A DNA stretch of 64,000 bases from Pigmentiphaga aceris (GTDB lineage Bacteria > Pseudomonadota > Gammaproteobacteria > Burkholderiales > Burkholderiaceae_B). The notes under the pieces are model-generated. The model had not been told where the DNA came from. It made no database searches and worked only from the letters and a program-made list of their open reading frames with translations. Of this stretch, positions 1-10,543 are shown in pieces. Position numbers and translations under genes: made by a program. The stretch's first letter is position 1. Each line of letters opens with the position of its first letter. The stretch spans positions 1,364,001 through 1,428,000 of the forward strand of contig NZ_CP043046.1 in assembly GCF_008119665.1 (NCBI RefSeq). Direction: 5' to 3'.

Positions 1-2
1 TA

Positions 3-419
3 TCCATCCAGGCGCAGATCCTGGTCGAGATGAAATCGCTGGTGGCCGAAAGCGGCACGGCCATGATCTGGATCAGTCACGACTTGGCCACCGTGTCGTC
101 GTTGTCGGACCGCATTGCGGTGATGTACGCCGGGCGTATCGTGGAGTCGGGCAAAACTGCTGCGGTCTTGCGCAGCCCGCGCCATCCGTACACGCGTGGT
201 CTGCTGGATTCCTTGCCCGCGCGTGCGGTGCCTGGGCAAGAGCTTGCCCAGATTCCTGGCACCACGCCGTCCTTGCTGCGCCTGCCGCCGGGCTGTGCGT
301 TCGCCAGTCGCTGCGCAAATGCCCAGGCTGATTGCCTGGCCGCACAGCCGCCTGTCACCGCCATCGACGGGCGTACCTATCGCTGCTTCCATGCACTGCA
401 ACCGGAGCTTGCCTCGTGA
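3..419 (+). CDS. Peptide ABC transporter ATP-binding protein, C-terminal part (DppD/OppD-like)
   Basis: The reading frame is already open at the window edge, so only the last ~138 residues are seen. The first visible residues SIQAQIL continue the D-loop that follows Walker B in this family. Next come the H-loop WISHDLATVSSLSDRIAVMYAG and the oligopeptide-transporter C-terminal extension (HPYTRGLLDSLP, then a PPGC..ASRC cysteine cluster) typical of DppD/OppD. It would energise di/oligopeptide uptake at the inner membrane together with the next gene, whose GTG start overlaps this stop (GTGA, 416-419). The substrate cannot be told because permeases and binding protein lie outside the window. Truncated by the window, not a pseudogene. 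Confidence 0.9.
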   Translation, partial: SIQAQILVEMKSLVAESGTAMIWISHDLATVSSLSDRIAVMYAGRIVESGKTAAVLRSPRHPYTRGLLDSLPARAVPGQELAQIPGTTPSLLRLPPGCAFASRCANAQADCLAAQPPVTAIDGRTYRCFHALQPELAS

Positions 420-1507
420 ATGCCACGGTGATTGGTCGAGCGGGTGATTCTTCGAACGGTGTACCGAGCGATTCCACCCGCAGCTTCGTCCGCATCGACC
501 AGATCGATCGGCAGTTCGCGCCCAGTATCTCGATCGGTGATCGGATTGCTGCCAAGCTGGGCAGCAAGCTGGAGAAGCGCAGCGTGCATGCCGTCAACCG
601 TGTCAGTCTGGACATTGCGCGCGGGCAGGCCGTGGGGCTGGTGGGTGAATCTGGCTGCGGCAAATCGACACTGGGGCGCATTGTTGCGGGCATCCTTCCG
701 CCCAGCAGCGGTACGGTCAGCATCGACGGTGAGCCCGTGATGTCTGCGCAGCGCACGCCGGTGAAAACCACACGCCGCGTGCAACTGGTTTTTCAAGACC
801 CGTTCGCCTCGCTGGACCCGCGCATGAAAGTGCGCGACATCATTGCCGAGGGGCCGATTGCGCACGGTCTGACGACCAAAGCTGATGCGGAGACTTACGT
901 TCGGCGCTGGCTTGGCCTGGTGGGCCTGGACCCCGATCTGGGTTCACGTTATCCACACCAGTTTTCAGGCGGACAACGCCAGCGTGTAGCGATTGCCCGG
1001 GCGCTGGCGATGCAACCTGACATGCTGGTCTGCGACGAACCGGTGGCTTCGCTGGACGTGTCGATCCAGGCGCAGATCATCAACCTGTTGCTGAAGCTGC
1101 GACGTGAACTGGACCTGACGCTGCTGTTCATCTCGCACGATCTGTCGGTAGTGCATCACCTGTGCGAACGCGTGGCCGTCATGTACCTGGGCCGCATCGT
1201 TGAAGAGGGGCCGACCGAACAGGTCTATGCCGCGCCCGCCCACCCCTATACGCGTGCCTTGCTCGACAGCGTGCCAAAGCTGGTGATTGCGGACGACGTG
1301 AGCGTCACGTTCAAACCGATTCAAGGCGAATTGCCCTCGCCAATGAACCCGCCGCCAGGCTGCCATTTTCATGGCCGTTGTCCACACGCGGTAGAACGTT
1401 GTCGCGCAGAGGTACCGCCCCTGCGACAGATTGGCAACGCGCGTCTTGCCGCCTGTCATTTTGCCGAAGCCGTGCTGGCCGAGACACAGGCCGCTGCGGT
1501 GACGTGA
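416..1507 (+). CDS. Peptide ABC transporter ATP-binding protein (DppF/OppF-like)
   Basis: 363-aa ATPase, second nucleotide-binding subunit of a di/oligopeptide importer. Walker A GESGCGKST lies at about residues 77-85, followed by Q-loop FQDPFASLDPRM, signature [15 protein letters not shown], Walker B MLVCDEP, D-loop SLDVS and H-loop ISHDL. The C-terminus has the peptide-transporter extension (HPYTRALLDS, CHFHGRCPHAVERC). I chose GTG at 416 because it overlaps the upstream stop and leaves a normal family N-terminus; an ATG at 332 would run deep into the previous gene. Possible substrates include dipeptides, glutathione or muropeptides; the adjoining deacetylase does not decide this. Confidence 0.9.
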   Translation: MNATVIGRAGDSSNGVPSDSTRSFVRIDQIDRQFAPSISIGDRIAAKLGSKLEKRSVHAVNRVSLDIARGQAVGLVGESGCGKSTLGRIVAGILPPSSGTVSIDGEPVMSAQRTPVKTTRRVQLVFQDPFASLDPRMKVRDIIAEGPIAHGLTTKADAETYVRRWLGLVGLDPDLGSRYPHQFSGGQRQRVAIARALAMQPDMLVCDEPVASLDVSIQAQIINLLLKLRRELDLTLLFISHDLSVVHHLCERVAVMYLGRIVEEGPTEQVYAAPAHPYTRALLDSVPKLVIADDVSVTFKPIQGELPSPMNPPPGCHFHGRCPHAVERCRAEVPPLRQIGNARLAACHFAEAVLAETQAAAVT

Positions 1508-1590
1508 ATGACCTTACAGGCCGTTAGTCGCAAGCATGCCGACGCCTGCCTATTTCGATTTCATTGTGATCATCCACTTGGAGCAAGACC

Positions 1591-2478
1591 ATGGAACCCT
1601 GGCAGTGGCCCGAAGAAAAATGGCGCGGCATTGTCGACAAAGTGCGTGCCGGTCGTAGCCTGAAGCCTGCGCAATGGAAAAACGGCGCGCGTTGCGCCGT
1701 GGCCCTGTCTTTCGATAGTGACCACGAAACCGGTGAACTGCGCGATGGCGGCGAGTCTCCCGGGCGCTTGTCGCAAGGCCAGTATGGCAATCGGGTCGGT
1801 ATTCCGCGCATTTTGGCCACGCTGAAAAAACACGACGTGCCAGCCAGCTTCTTTGTGCCTGCGGTGGTGGCGCTGCTGTACCCGGACGAGCAACGCGAGG
1901 TAGTGAGCCGTGGTCATGAAATCGGCCTGCACGGCTGGATTCACGAACTGAACACCAAGGTGCCGGCGGCCGACGAGCGCGACCTGCATTTCCGTTCCGC
2001 CGATGCGATCGAACGGATCACCGGCGTGCGCCCCGTGGGCATGCGCACACCGTCCTGGGACTTCTCAGGTGCCACGCTGAGCATCCAGCGAGAACTGGGG
2101 CTGGTCTACGATTCGTCCTTGATGGCCGACGACGACCCATACGAAATCGTGCAGGAAGGCCAGCCCACCGGCATGGTCGAACTGCCGGTCGAGTGGATTC
2201 GTGACGACGCGGTTTACTTCAACATGAACCGCTTCACGGCACTGCGACCGTACACCTCACCCGAGGTGGTGCTGGACATCTTCCGCCGCGAGTTCGATGC
2301 CGCTTATGCTGAGAACAGCCTGTTCCTGCTGACCATGCATCCGCACATCATCGGTCACCGCTCGCGCATGTTCATTCTGGACGAGCTGATCGACTACATC
2401 AAAGGTCATGATGGCGTGTGGTTCGGCACGCATGCACAGATCGCGGAGTATGTGCGGGATGAGGGGTTGAAGGGCTGA
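1591..2478 (+). CDS. Polysaccharide deacetylase family protein (PgdA/PuuE-like)
   Basis: 295-aa NodB-homology enzyme, predicted metal-dependent hydrolase of N-acyl or cyclic amide groups. The motif-1 Asp pair is in SFDSDHE (residues 40-46), the metal-binding HxxxH is HGWIH (114-118), and the motif-3 equivalent is MRTPSWDFSG (151-160). There is no signal peptide, so it is cytoplasmic, which fits the PuuE (allantoinase) / H. pylori PgdA-type branch better than secreted chitin deacetylases. It follows the peptide ABC genes by 83 bp on the same strand and may be co-transcribed, suggesting action on an imported amide-containing compound. The substrate is unknown. Confidence 0.8.
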   Translation: MEPWQWPEEKWRGIVDKVRAGRSLKPAQWKNGARCAVALSFDSDHETGELRDGGESPGRLSQGQYGNRVGIPRILATLKKHDVPASFFVPAVVALLYPDEQREVVSRGHEIGLHGWIHELNTKVPAADERDLHFRSADAIERITGVRPVGMRTPSWDFSGATLSIQRELGLVYDSSLMADDDPYEIVQEGQPTGMVELPVEWIRDDAVYFNMNRFTALRPYTSPEVVLDIFRREFDAAYAENSLFLLTMHPHIIGHRSRMFILDELIDYIKGHDGVWFGTHAQIAEYVRDEGLKG

Positions 2479-2574
2479 GATTCAAAGCAGGAAGGGCAAT
2501 GCCATATTTGCCCGGCTGCCTGCTCAGTCAATCGGCCCCTTCAATCAGCCACCCCAATCCACCAGCCCCAGATG

Positions 2575-2603
2575 CAAAAACGGCCTTCCACCAGGAAGGC
2601 CGT
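2575..2603 (-). terminator. Intrinsic terminator of the ugp operon
   Basis: Perfect inverted repeat CGGCCTTCC (2581-2589) / GGAAGGCCG (2594-2602) with a 4-nt loop. Read on the minus strand it is followed by five T. It lies 22 bp past the ugpC stop, between the convergent deacetylase gene and ugpC. Confidence 0.8.
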
Positions 2604-2624
2604 CTGTCTTCAGCACCAAGCCGG

Positions 2625-3707
<1,083 letters not shown>

Positions 3708-3781
3708 GTCGGTGTCTTGTAAACGGTCAGAGAGTGAGGCGGGACGCCCAGCGTGCTTGCTGGTCAGACTGCAATGCAGTC

Positions 3782-4630
3782 CTACTTTTCGGCGTCGACC
3801 AGCCCCTTGACGAACCAGCGCTGCATCAGCACCACCACGGCTGCCGGGGGCAACATGGCCAGCATGGCAGTCGCCATCACGAGGTTCCATTCAGTCGCGG
3901 CGTCACCACCGGCAATCATGCGGCGAATGCCGATCACCACCGGGTACATGTCCTCCTGCGTGGTCACCAGCAGCGGCCACAGGTACTGATTCCAACCGTA
4001 GATGAACTGGATCACGAACAGCGCAGCAATGCTGGTACGCGACAGCGGCAGCAAGATGTCGCGGAAGAAACGCATGGGGCTTGCGCCGTCGATGCGCGCC
4101 GCTTCGGCCAGCTCGTCGGGCACCGTCATGAAGAACTGACGGAACAGGAAGGTGGCGGTGGCCGATGCAATCAAGGGCAGCGTCAGGCCGGCGTAGCTGT
4201 TCAGCAAGCCCAGGCCCGCCACCACTTGGTAGGTCGGCGAAATGCGCACTTCTACCGGCAGCATCAGCGTGACGAAGATCATCCAGAAGCACAGCATGCG
4301 ACCGGGGAAGCGGAAGTACACCACCGCAAACGCCGACAGCAGCGAGATCGAGATCTTGCCGATGGAAATCACCAGCGCGGTGATCAGGCTCACCCACATC
4401 ATGCGGCCTACCGGTGCCGAAGAACCGGTGTTCGAGCCGCCCGTAATCACCTGGGTGTAGTTCTCGATCAGGTGGCTGCCGGGCAGCAGCGACATGGGGG
4501 CCTGCTGCACTTCAGCCGCAGTCTGGGTGGACGCAACGAAGGTTACGTAAACAGGGAAGGCCACCAGCAACACACCGATCAGCAAGATCAGGTGGGCCAG
4601 CAGGTCCAGCATGGGACGTCTTTCAATCAT
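3782..4630 (-). CDS. ugpE: sn-glycerol-3-phosphate ABC transporter permease UgpE
   Basis: 282-aa integral membrane protein with about six hydrophobic segments, starting [20 protein letters not shown]. The binding-protein-dependent permease EAA loop is visible as [20 protein letters not shown]. The length and C-terminal ending ([14 protein letters not shown], with the FVKGL motif common to MalG/UgpE permeases) fit UgpE. It forms the inner-membrane channel with UgpA, with UgpC bound on the cytoplasmic side. It lies 78 bp downstream of ugpA and 74 bp upstream of ugpC in one operon. Confidence 0.92.
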   Translation of the reverse strand: MIERRPMLDLLAHLILLIGVLLVAFPVYVTFVASTQTAAEVQQAPMSLLPGSHLIENYTQVITGGSNTGSSAPVGRMMWVSLITALVISIGKISISLLSAFAVVYFRFPGRMLCFWMIFVTLMLPVEVRISPTYQVVAGLGLLNSYAGLTLPLIASATATFLFRQFFMTVPDELAEAARIDGASPMRFFRDILLPLSRTSIAALFVIQFIYGWNQYLWPLLVTTQEDMYPVVIGIRRMIAGGDAATEWNLVMATAMLAMLPPAAVVVLMQRWFVKGLVDAEK

Positions 4631-4708
4631 GGGGCGGAATTCCCGATGCCCGATACGGATCGGGACAGCAAAACAAAGTCAGCAAGACAAGTCATGGAAG
4701 GCAACTCG

Positions 4709-5611
4709 TCAGTACTGCACACGGCGGTCGATGAAGCGGAATTGCATCACGGTCAGCACAGTCACGATGAGCATCAACACCACCGACTGCGCGGCCGACG
4801 AGCCAAAGTCCAGCCCCTTGAAACCGTCTTGATAAACCTTGTAGACCAGCACTGCCGTCTGTCCGCCCGGGCCGCCTTGCGTGGCCGCATCGATCACCGC
4901 GAAGGTATCGAAGAAGGCATAGATCACGTTGACCACCAGCAGGAAGAAGGTGGTCGGCGACAACAGCGGGAACACGATGGTGCGGAAACGACGCCAGGGG
5001 CCTGCACCGTCGATGGCCGCTGCTTCCAGCAAGGAACGCGGGATCGACTGCAAGCCAGCCAGGAAGAACAGGAAATTGTAGGAAACCTGCTTCCATACCG
5101 AGGTGATCACCACCAGCAGGAAGGCCTGGTCACCATTGAGCAGGTGATTCCAGTCGACGCCGACGTGGCGCAATGCAAGCGCCAGAATGCCGACGGCCGG
5201 CGAGAACAGGAACAACCACAACACCGCCGCAATCGCCGGGGCGACTGCGTACGGCCAGATCAGCAAGGTCTTGTACGCGGTTGCCGCGCGAATCACCCGG
5301 TTGGCCATCACCGCCAGCAACAGCGCAATGACCAGGCCGGACACGGCGACGGCGGTGGAAAACGCCGCCGTCAGCCGGAACGATGCAAGATATTCGGGCG
5401 TCGAGAACAAGGTCGTGAAGTTCTCGAGCCCGACGAACTCGCTGCCGATGCCGAAGGCGTCCTGCATCTGCGTCGATTGCCACAGGGCTTGCGCCGCGGG
5501 CCAGAAAAAGAAGACCACCGTAATGATCAACTGAGGCGCCAGCAAGAGGTAAGGCAACACAAGGCCGCTGAATACCACCCGTTTTTGCCCTGCCACTGCT
5601 GACGTGTTCAT
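4709..5611 (-). CDS. ugpA: sn-glycerol-3-phosphate ABC transporter permease UgpA
   Basis: 300-aa MalF-type permease. About six transmembrane stretches, beginning [25 protein letters not shown], and an EAA loop [17 protein letters not shown] are seen. It pairs with UgpE to form the glycerol-3-phosphate channel. Its ATG overlaps the ugpB stop by one base (TAATG at 5609-5613), indicating translational coupling. The C-terminus [12 protein letters not shown] is typical for UgpA. Confidence 0.92.
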   Translation of the reverse strand: MNTSAVAGQKRVVFSGLVLPYLLLAPQLIITVVFFFWPAAQALWQSTQMQDAFGIGSEFVGLENFTTLFSTPEYLASFRLTAAFSTAVAVSGLVIALLLAVMANRVIRAATAYKTLLIWPYAVAPAIAAVLWLFLFSPAVGILALALRHVGVDWNHLLNGDQAFLLVVITSVWKQVSYNFLFFLAGLQSIPRSLLEAAAIDGAGPWRRFRTIVFPLLSPTTFFLLVVNVIYAFFDTFAVIDAATQGGPGGQTAVLVYKVYQDGFKGLDFGSSAAQSVVLMLIVTVLTVMQFRFIDRRVQY

Positions 5612-6936
5612 TAACGGTTACCGCGCTCGAAACGGGTGAGCAATTCGTCGCCGCGTTGAACGGCACGATCCAGACCTTGCTTGGCAGTTTGCTTGCCGGC
5701 CCAGACGTTTTCGAGTTCTTCCTCGGTCACGTCACGGATTTGCGGCAGGAAGCCCAGACGCACGCCACGCGACTTGTCGGTGATCTTGACGATCATCTGT
5801 TCCACCGACACGTCGGTGCCCGGATTCTGCTTGTAGAAACCAGACTTGCGGGTCAGGTCGTAAGCGGCGGTGGTGACCGGCAGATAGCCGGTTTCCTGGT
5901 GCCACTTGGCCTGGACTTCAGGCTTGCTCAGGTAGCTGAAGAACTTGGCAACACCCTTGTATTCAGGCGCGGTCTTGTTGGCAAACACCCACAGCGATGC
6001 ACCGCCGATGATGGTGTTCTGCGGTGCGCCGGCCACGTCGGGGTAGTAGGGCAGCGAAGCGATGCCGAACTTGAAGGTGGCGTTCTTCTTGATGTTGGCG
6101 TAGCCCGAGCTGGACTCGGTCAGCATGGCGCACTCGCCCGAGAAGAAGCGGGACACGGCTGCATTGCCGCGGCCACCATAGGTGAACAGACCTTGCTTGG
6201 ACAGGTTGGCCAGGTTTTCGATGTGGCGAACGTGCAGCGGCGAATTGATCTTCAGGCGTGCGTCCAGGCCACCGAAACCGTTGTTCTTGGTGGCGTATTC
6301 AACGTTGTGCCAGGCCGAGAAGGTTTCCAGCTGGATCCACGACGGCCAGGTGGTGGTGTAGCCGCAGCGCTGGCCCGAGGACTTCAGCTTGGCGGCGGCA
6401 ACCGCCAGTTCGGTCCAGGTCTTCGGCGGGGCTTCCGGGTCCAGGCCGGCCTTGGCGAAGGCGTCCTTGTTGTAATAGAAGACAGGCGTGGAGCTGTTGA
6501 ACGGGAAGGACGCCAGCTGACCGTTGGCGGTGGCGTAGTAACCGGCGACGGCAGGCACGTAGGCTGTGCGGTCGAAGGGTTCGCCCGCTTCCTTCATCAT
6601 TACTTCAACCGGCTTGATGGCACCCTTGGCGTTCATCATGGTGGCGGTGCCGACTTCGAAGACCTGCAGAATGTGCGGGGCAGTGCCGGCGCGGAAGGCG
6701 GCAATGCCTGCGTTCAGCGCTTCGGGGTAGCTACCCTTGTAGACCGGGTTGACGTGATAGTCTGACTGGCTCTTGTTGAACTCTTCCGTCAGGCCGACGA
6801 TGCGCTCGTTCAGCGCCCCCGTCATGGCGTGCCAGAGCTGGATTTCAGTGGCGGCCAGGGCCGGTGCAGCCGAGGCAACGGCGACAGCGCCTGCCAGACC
6901 AAGCACGTACTGACGGAAATGCAAACGGATACGCAT
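5611..6936 (-). CDS. ugpB: sn-glycerol-3-phosphate-binding periplasmic protein UgpB
   Basis: 441-aa extracellular solute-binding protein (family 1). It starts [16 protein letters not shown] with a signal peptide ending near ALAATEI, then [15 protein letters not shown], the usual UgpB mature N-terminus. The start at 6936 is chosen from the signal peptide; the frame remains open far upstream (antisense to ubiA) but that stretch is not family-like. First gene of ugpBAEC. A candidate Pho box lies about 90 bp upstream, so phosphate limitation is the likely inducer. High periplasmic expression is expected. Confidence 0.92.
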   Translation of the reverse strand: MRIRLHFRQYVLGLAGAVAVASAAPALAATEIQLWHAMTGALNERIVGLTEEFNKSQSDYHVNPVYKGSYPEALNAGIAAFRAGTAPHILQVFEVGTATMMNAKGAIKPVEVMMKEAGEPFDRTAYVPAVAGYYATANGQLASFPFNSSTPVFYYNKDAFAKAGLDPEAPPKTWTELAVAAAKLKSSGQRCGYTTTWPSWIQLETFSAWHNVEYATKNNGFGGLDARLKINSPLHVRHIENLANLSKQGLFTYGGRGNAAVSRFFSGECAMLTESSSGYANIKKNATFKFGIASLPYYPDVAGAPQNTIIGGASLWVFANKTAPEYKGVAKFFSYLSKPEVQAKWHQETGYLPVTTAAYDLTRKSGFYKQNPGTDVSVEQMIVKITDKSRGVRLGFLPQIRDVTEEELENVWAGKQTAKQGLDRAVQRGDELLTRFERGNR

Positions 6937-7026
6937 GAGTTCTCCAGAAAAGCGGGGTGGGCGGTACTGGTTGCCGGGGTGATTTATTGTCTTTCCCCGA
7001 GGGACGCAGCACCTTATTCGCTTCGT

Positions 7027-7044
7027 ATTACTGTTTTGTGACTG
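7027..7044 (-). promoter_or_regulatory. Candidate Pho box upstream of ugpB
   Basis: On the minus strand two 7-mers, CAGTCAC and CAGTAAT, are separated by AAAA, giving the 11-bp periodicity of a PhoB site (CTGTCAT-N4-CTGTCAT). Each matches 5 of 7 consensus positions. It lies about 90 bp upstream of ugpB, a classic Pho-regulon gene, and is shared with the divergent ubiA promoter region. Prediction only. Confidence 0.45.
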
Positions 7045-7065
7045 CGTTATAACCTTACTTTCACC

Positions 7066-7944
7066 ATGTCCGCCATTATCGAACGCCTGGGCTTGTACGC
7101 CCGCTTGGTCCGTATTGACAAACCCATCGGCATTTTGCTGCTGATGTGGCCCACGCTCTGGGGCCTGTGGACCGCAGCCGATGGCGAACCCCCCTGGCAC
7201 ATTTTTGTCATTTTTGTCCTCGGCACCGCGCTGATGCGCTCGGCGGGTTGCGCCATCAACGATTACTTCGACCGCGATTTCGACCTGCATGTGCAGCGTA
7301 CCGAACAGCGTGTGCTCACCACCGGCCGCATCCGGCCGGCTGAAGCGTTGGGCGTGGCGGCAGTGTTGGCGTTGATCTCGCTGGCATTGGTGATTCCGCT
7401 CAATCCGCTCAGTTGGGCACTGGCCGTGGTGGCCGCCGTGCTGGCGGGCACCTACCCCTTGTTCAAGCGATTCTTCGCGATTCCCCAGGCTTATCTGGGG
7501 ATTGCATTTGGCTTCGGCATCCCGATGTCCTTTGCCGCCTTGCAAGGCACGGTGCCGCTGGAAGCGTGGCTGATGCTGACCGCCAATGTGGCGTGGGCGG
7601 TGGCCTACGACACCGAATACGCCATGGTGGACCGGCCCGATGATCTGCGGCTGGGCCTGAAGACCTCGGCGATCACCTTCGGTCGTTGGGACGTGGCGGC
7701 AATCGCGCTCTGCTACGCCATCACGCTTGGTCTGCTGGCCGTGGTCGGCAAGATGCTTGGCTACGGTATCTCTTATTACCTGGGCCTGGTGGTTGCGGCA
7801 GGCATCGCCGTCTTGCATTTATGCTGGATTCGTGACCGCGAGCCGCGTGCGTGTTTCCGTGCGTTCATGCACAACACCTGGCTGGGTGCGGCGGTCTTTG
7901 TCGGCATTCTGGTTGATAGCTGGGTGAGGGCTGCTGCTTGGTAG
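7066..7944 (+). CDS. ubiA: 4-hydroxybenzoate octaprenyltransferase UbiA
   Basis: 292-aa polytopic membrane prenyltransferase of ubiquinone biosynthesis; attaches the polyprenyl tail to 4-hydroxybenzoate at the inner membrane. The first Asp-rich Mg-diphosphate motif NDYFDRDFD is at 65-73. The second is around [12 protein letters not shown] (~190). About eight hydrophobic helices follow the family plan and the length is normal for UbiA. Divergent from ugpB; the two promoters share 129 bp. A weak TATAAC -10 at 7047-7052 would give a very short leader. Confidence 0.93.
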   Translation: MSAIIERLGLYARLVRIDKPIGILLLMWPTLWGLWTAADGEPPWHIFVIFVLGTALMRSAGCAINDYFDRDFDLHVQRTEQRVLTTGRIRPAEALGVAAVLALISLALVIPLNPLSWALAVVAAVLAGTYPLFKRFFAIPQAYLGIAFGFGIPMSFAALQGTVPLEAWLMLTANVAWAVAYDTEYAMVDRPDDLRLGLKTSAITFGRWDVAAIALCYAITLGLLAVVGKMLGYGISYYLGLVVAAGIAVLHLCWIRDREPRACFRAFMHNTWLGAAVFVGILVDSWVRAAAW

Positions 7945-8041
7945 AGGCGAGCGCATTCATGGAAGGACTCATGGATGCACTCAGCCTTAACAACCGACTT
8001 TTAAGCTGCTCGTCAGCCGTAAATGAGCGGCCGGCATCGGC

Positions 8042-8071
8042 CTGACTTGCCGCACCCACGCGCCGTATAAT
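8042..8071 (+). promoter_or_regulatory. Sigma-70-type promoter for yggS
   Basis: Perfect -10 hexamer TATAAT at 8066-8071. A weak -35 CTGACT sits at 8042-8047 with an 18-bp spacer. The yggS ATG begins 35 bp after the -10. Confidence 0.5.
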
Positions 8072-8105
8072 TCGGGCCTCGTCTTCCCCTCTGGCCGCTT
8101 TCCCC

Positions 8106-8807
8106 ATGTCGATTGCCGAGCAACTGCACGCCGTTCGGCAGCGCATCGCGCAAGCCGCCGCCCAGCATGGGCGCGCGCCCGATACCATCGAGCTGCTGGC
8201 TGTCTCCAAGACTTTCAGTGCCGATGCGATCCGCGACGCTTACGCCGCTGGCCAACACGCTTTTGGCGAAAGCTACGTGCAGGAAGCTGTGGACAAGATC
8301 TCGACGCTGGCCGATCTGCCTGAGCTGGTGTGCTGGCATTTCATTGGCCCGCTGCAAAGCAACAAAACCCGGCAGGTTGCCGCCCACTTCGATTGGGTGC
8401 ACGCCATCGACCGCCTGAAGATTGCCGAGCGCCTGTCCGAGCAACGTCCGGTCGGGCTGCCGCCTTTGCAGGTCTGCGTCCAGGTCAATATCAGTGGTGA
8501 AGCCAGCAAAAGTGGTGTCGAGCCTGACCAGGTGGCTGCACTGGCCCATGCCGTCGCCGCACTGCCCAACTTGCGCTTGCGCGGCCTGATGGCCATTCCT
8601 GCCCCGTGCGACGACCCTGCGCAGGCCCGTGCGCCGTTTGCGCGCCTGGCGGCGCTGGCCCAGGCGCTGCGCGCCGATGGGCTTGACATCGATACCTTGT
8701 CGATGGGCATGTCCGACGATCTCGATGCGGCGATTGCCGAAGGTGCAACGCTGGTCCGGGTGGGTACGGCAATCTTTGGTTCGCGCACTTACGCAACGCC
8801 TGTCTGA
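8106..8807 (+). CDS. yggS: YggS family pyridoxal-phosphate homeostasis protein
   Basis: 233-aa PLP-binding protein of the PLPBP/YggS family, an alanine-racemase-like TIM barrel without a second domain, which buffers cellular PLP. The PLP lysine is K35 in LLAVSKTFSADAI. Other family signatures are FGESYVQEA, WHFIGPLQSNKTR and the C-terminal LSMGMSDDLDAAI with GTAIFGSR. It lies just before proC, a widely conserved pairing. A good promoter is visible upstream. Confidence 0.93.
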   Translation: MSIAEQLHAVRQRIAQAAAQHGRAPDTIELLAVSKTFSADAIRDAYAAGQHAFGESYVQEAVDKISTLADLPELVCWHFIGPLQSNKTRQVAAHFDWVHAIDRLKIAERLSEQRPVGLPPLQVCVQVNISGEASKSGVEPDQVAALAHAVAALPNLRLRGLMAIPAPCDDPAQARAPFARLAALAQALRADGLDIDTLSMGMSDDLDAAIAEGATLVRVGTAIFGSRTYATPV

Positions 8808-8951
8808 TGTCTCGGCTGGCCTTTTATCGCCTGCTGATCGCCTGTTTGTCTGATTGCTTGTCTGTTGGGCCTTGTTTCCTGGTCCTCGTTTTTTGGTCCC
8901 CCTCTCTTCGTCCTCGTATCTTCATCCGTTTCCTTTCTTCCCGGATCTCTC

Positions 8952-9785
8952 ATGAACTCTGAGCTTTCGATTGCCTTTATCGGTGGTGGCAATATGGCTG
9001 CTGCGCTGACCGCTGGCCTGGCCGGTACGGTCTGCCCCGCCTCGCGCATTCACGTGATCGACATCAACGAATCCTCGCGCCGCAATTTCGAAGCGCTGGG
9101 CATGAGCACGGCCGCCGCCCCTGACGAGACGCTGGCGCGTTGCGCCGTCTGGGTCTACGCAGTCAAGCCGCAGAACATGAAGGAAGTCGTGGCCGCCACC
9201 CAGCCCTGGCTGCGCGACAGCCTGATCATCAGCATCGCCGCGGGCATTCGCGGCGGTGATCTGGCACGCTGGCTGGGCAAGGATGGCAGCTCGTGGGGCC
9301 GCGTGGTGCGCTGCATGCCGAACACGCCGTCGCTGATCGGCGCAGGTGCCACTGGCCTGGCCGCTTTGCCCGGTGTCAGCGACGCAGACCGTGCGCTGGC
9401 CGGCACCATTCTGGGCGCGGTCGGCACCACCACCTGGGTCGATGAAGAATCCCTGCTCGATGCCGTCACTGCCTTGTCGGGCAGCGGCCCGGCCTATGTA
9501 TTCCTGTTCATCGAATCCCTGATCGCCGGAGGCTTGGCGGTGGGCTTGAACCAGGAACAGGCGCGCGAACTGGCGCTGGCCACCTTGTCGGGCGCGACCC
9601 GCCTGGCTGCTGAGTCCAGCGAGCCGCCGTCCGTGCTGCGTGAACGTGTCACGTCCAAGGGCGGCACCACCAAGGCCGCACTCGACGTGTTCGAAGCCGC
9701 TGGCTTGCGCGACATCGTTGCCCAGGCCATGCAGGCCGCCGCCAAGCGTGCCCACGACATGGGTGAAGAGTTCGGCAACGCCTGA
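8952..9785 (+). CDS. proC: Pyrroline-5-carboxylate reductase ProC
   Basis: 277-aa enzyme for the last step of proline synthesis (P5C + NAD(P)H to proline). Rossmann motif FIGGGNMAAALTAGL is at 9-23, the conserved RCMPNTP follows mid-protein, and the C-terminal catalytic/dimer segment carries GSGPAYVFLFIESL and TSKGGTT. ATG 8952 is chosen because it starts exactly at the dinucleotide fold. The upstream extension to 8865 is low-complexity and T-rich. Confidence 0.94.
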   Translation: MNSELSIAFIGGGNMAAALTAGLAGTVCPASRIHVIDINESSRRNFEALGMSTAAAPDETLARCAVWVYAVKPQNMKEVVAATQPWLRDSLIISIAAGIRGGDLARWLGKDGSSWGRVVRCMPNTPSLIGAGATGLAALPGVSDADRALAGTILGAVGTTTWVDEESLLDAVTALSGSGPAYVFLFIESLIAGGLAVGLNQEQARELALATLSGATRLAAESSEPPSVLRERVTSKGGTTKAALDVFEAAGLRDIVAQAMQAAAKRAHDMGEEFGNA

Positions 9786-9848
9786 TGTTGCTTGCGCAGG
9801 ATTCGCCGATCCGCCACGGCCGTTTGAAGACTCTGGAGGGCTAGGCCC

Positions 9849-10412
9849 GTGTCCCACGCCAACTCGACCCGTTTCGAATTCATGCACACCTGGCAGACCT
9901 GCCTGGCCGTTCTGGCCATGGGCGCGGTGGTGCTGGCGTCCAATGTGCTGGTGCAATACCCCATCAACGACTGGTTGACCTGGGGGGCCTTCAGCTACCC
10001 GGTGGCGTTCCTGGTCAGCAATCTGGTCAATCGCCGTTTCGGGCCGCAGCCGGCGCGGCGCGTGGCCTGGGTGGGCTTCGCGCTTGCCGTGCTGGTATCC
10101 GTCGCCGTGGCTACCCCACGCATTGCGATTGCGTCCTGCCTGGCGTTCATTGCTTCGCAACTGCTGGATATCCAGGTTTTCGACCGGCTGCGCATTGGCA
10201 GTTGGTGGCGCGCACCATTTATTGCGACCTTGTGCAGTGCAACGCTGGACACCGCGCTGTTCTGGACCATTGCGTTTGCAGGTGCCGATCTGCCTTGGAT
10301 CAGTTGGGCTTTCGGGGATCTGGCGGTCAAGCTGGGCATGGGCATTTTCCTGCTCGGACCCTTCAGGGCATTGATCCACCGCACGCGGCCATCGGGAGCT
10401 TCCCAGTCTTGA
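9849..10412 (+). CDS. VUT family queuosine-precursor transporter (YhhQ/QueT-like)
   Basis: 187-aa membrane protein with five to six hydrophobic helices. The conserved stretches NLVNRRFGPQPARR, SQLLDIQVFDRLR, WWRAPFIATLCSATLDT and KLGMGIFLLGPFR match the VUT/YhhQ family, which imports queuine or preQ precursors for tRNA modification. The GTG start at 9849 gives a short cytoplasmic N-terminus before helix 1. It follows proC by 63 bp. The function assignment is from family resemblance only. Confidence 0.82.
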   Translation: MSHANSTRFEFMHTWQTCLAVLAMGAVVLASNVLVQYPINDWLTWGAFSYPVAFLVSNLVNRRFGPQPARRVAWVGFALAVLVSVAVATPRIAIASCLAFIASQLLDIQVFDRLRIGSWWRAPFIATLCSATLDTALFWTIAFAGADLPWISWAFGDLAVKLGMGIFLLGPFRALIHRTRPSGASQS

Positions 10413-10543
10413 CAGCACAAAGGCCGTCGCTTAGCGTCTGGGCCTTACGCAAGGTGTCCATAATTTGGCACCTGGTTTTTGGCTTTTCAGCCACGCCGCG
10501 CGCCCCTTTTTTGTTTTCCCCACGCCCTAGCGGAGATCTTCCA

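Noticed and set aside
3734..5602. A 622-codon plus-strand open frame across ugpE and ugpA
   Set aside because: Low-complexity His/Gln/Arg translation, antisense to two permeases with clear motifs and membrane helices.
6937..7818. N-terminal extension of UgpB to 735 aa
   Set aside because: The extra 294 residues lie antisense to ubiA and precede a clean signal peptide at 6936; no fusion domain is visible.
10465..10485. Sigma-54-like TTGGCACC upstream of livJ
   Set aside because: The -24 half is good, but no GC occurs 10 bp after the GG, so the -12 element is missing.
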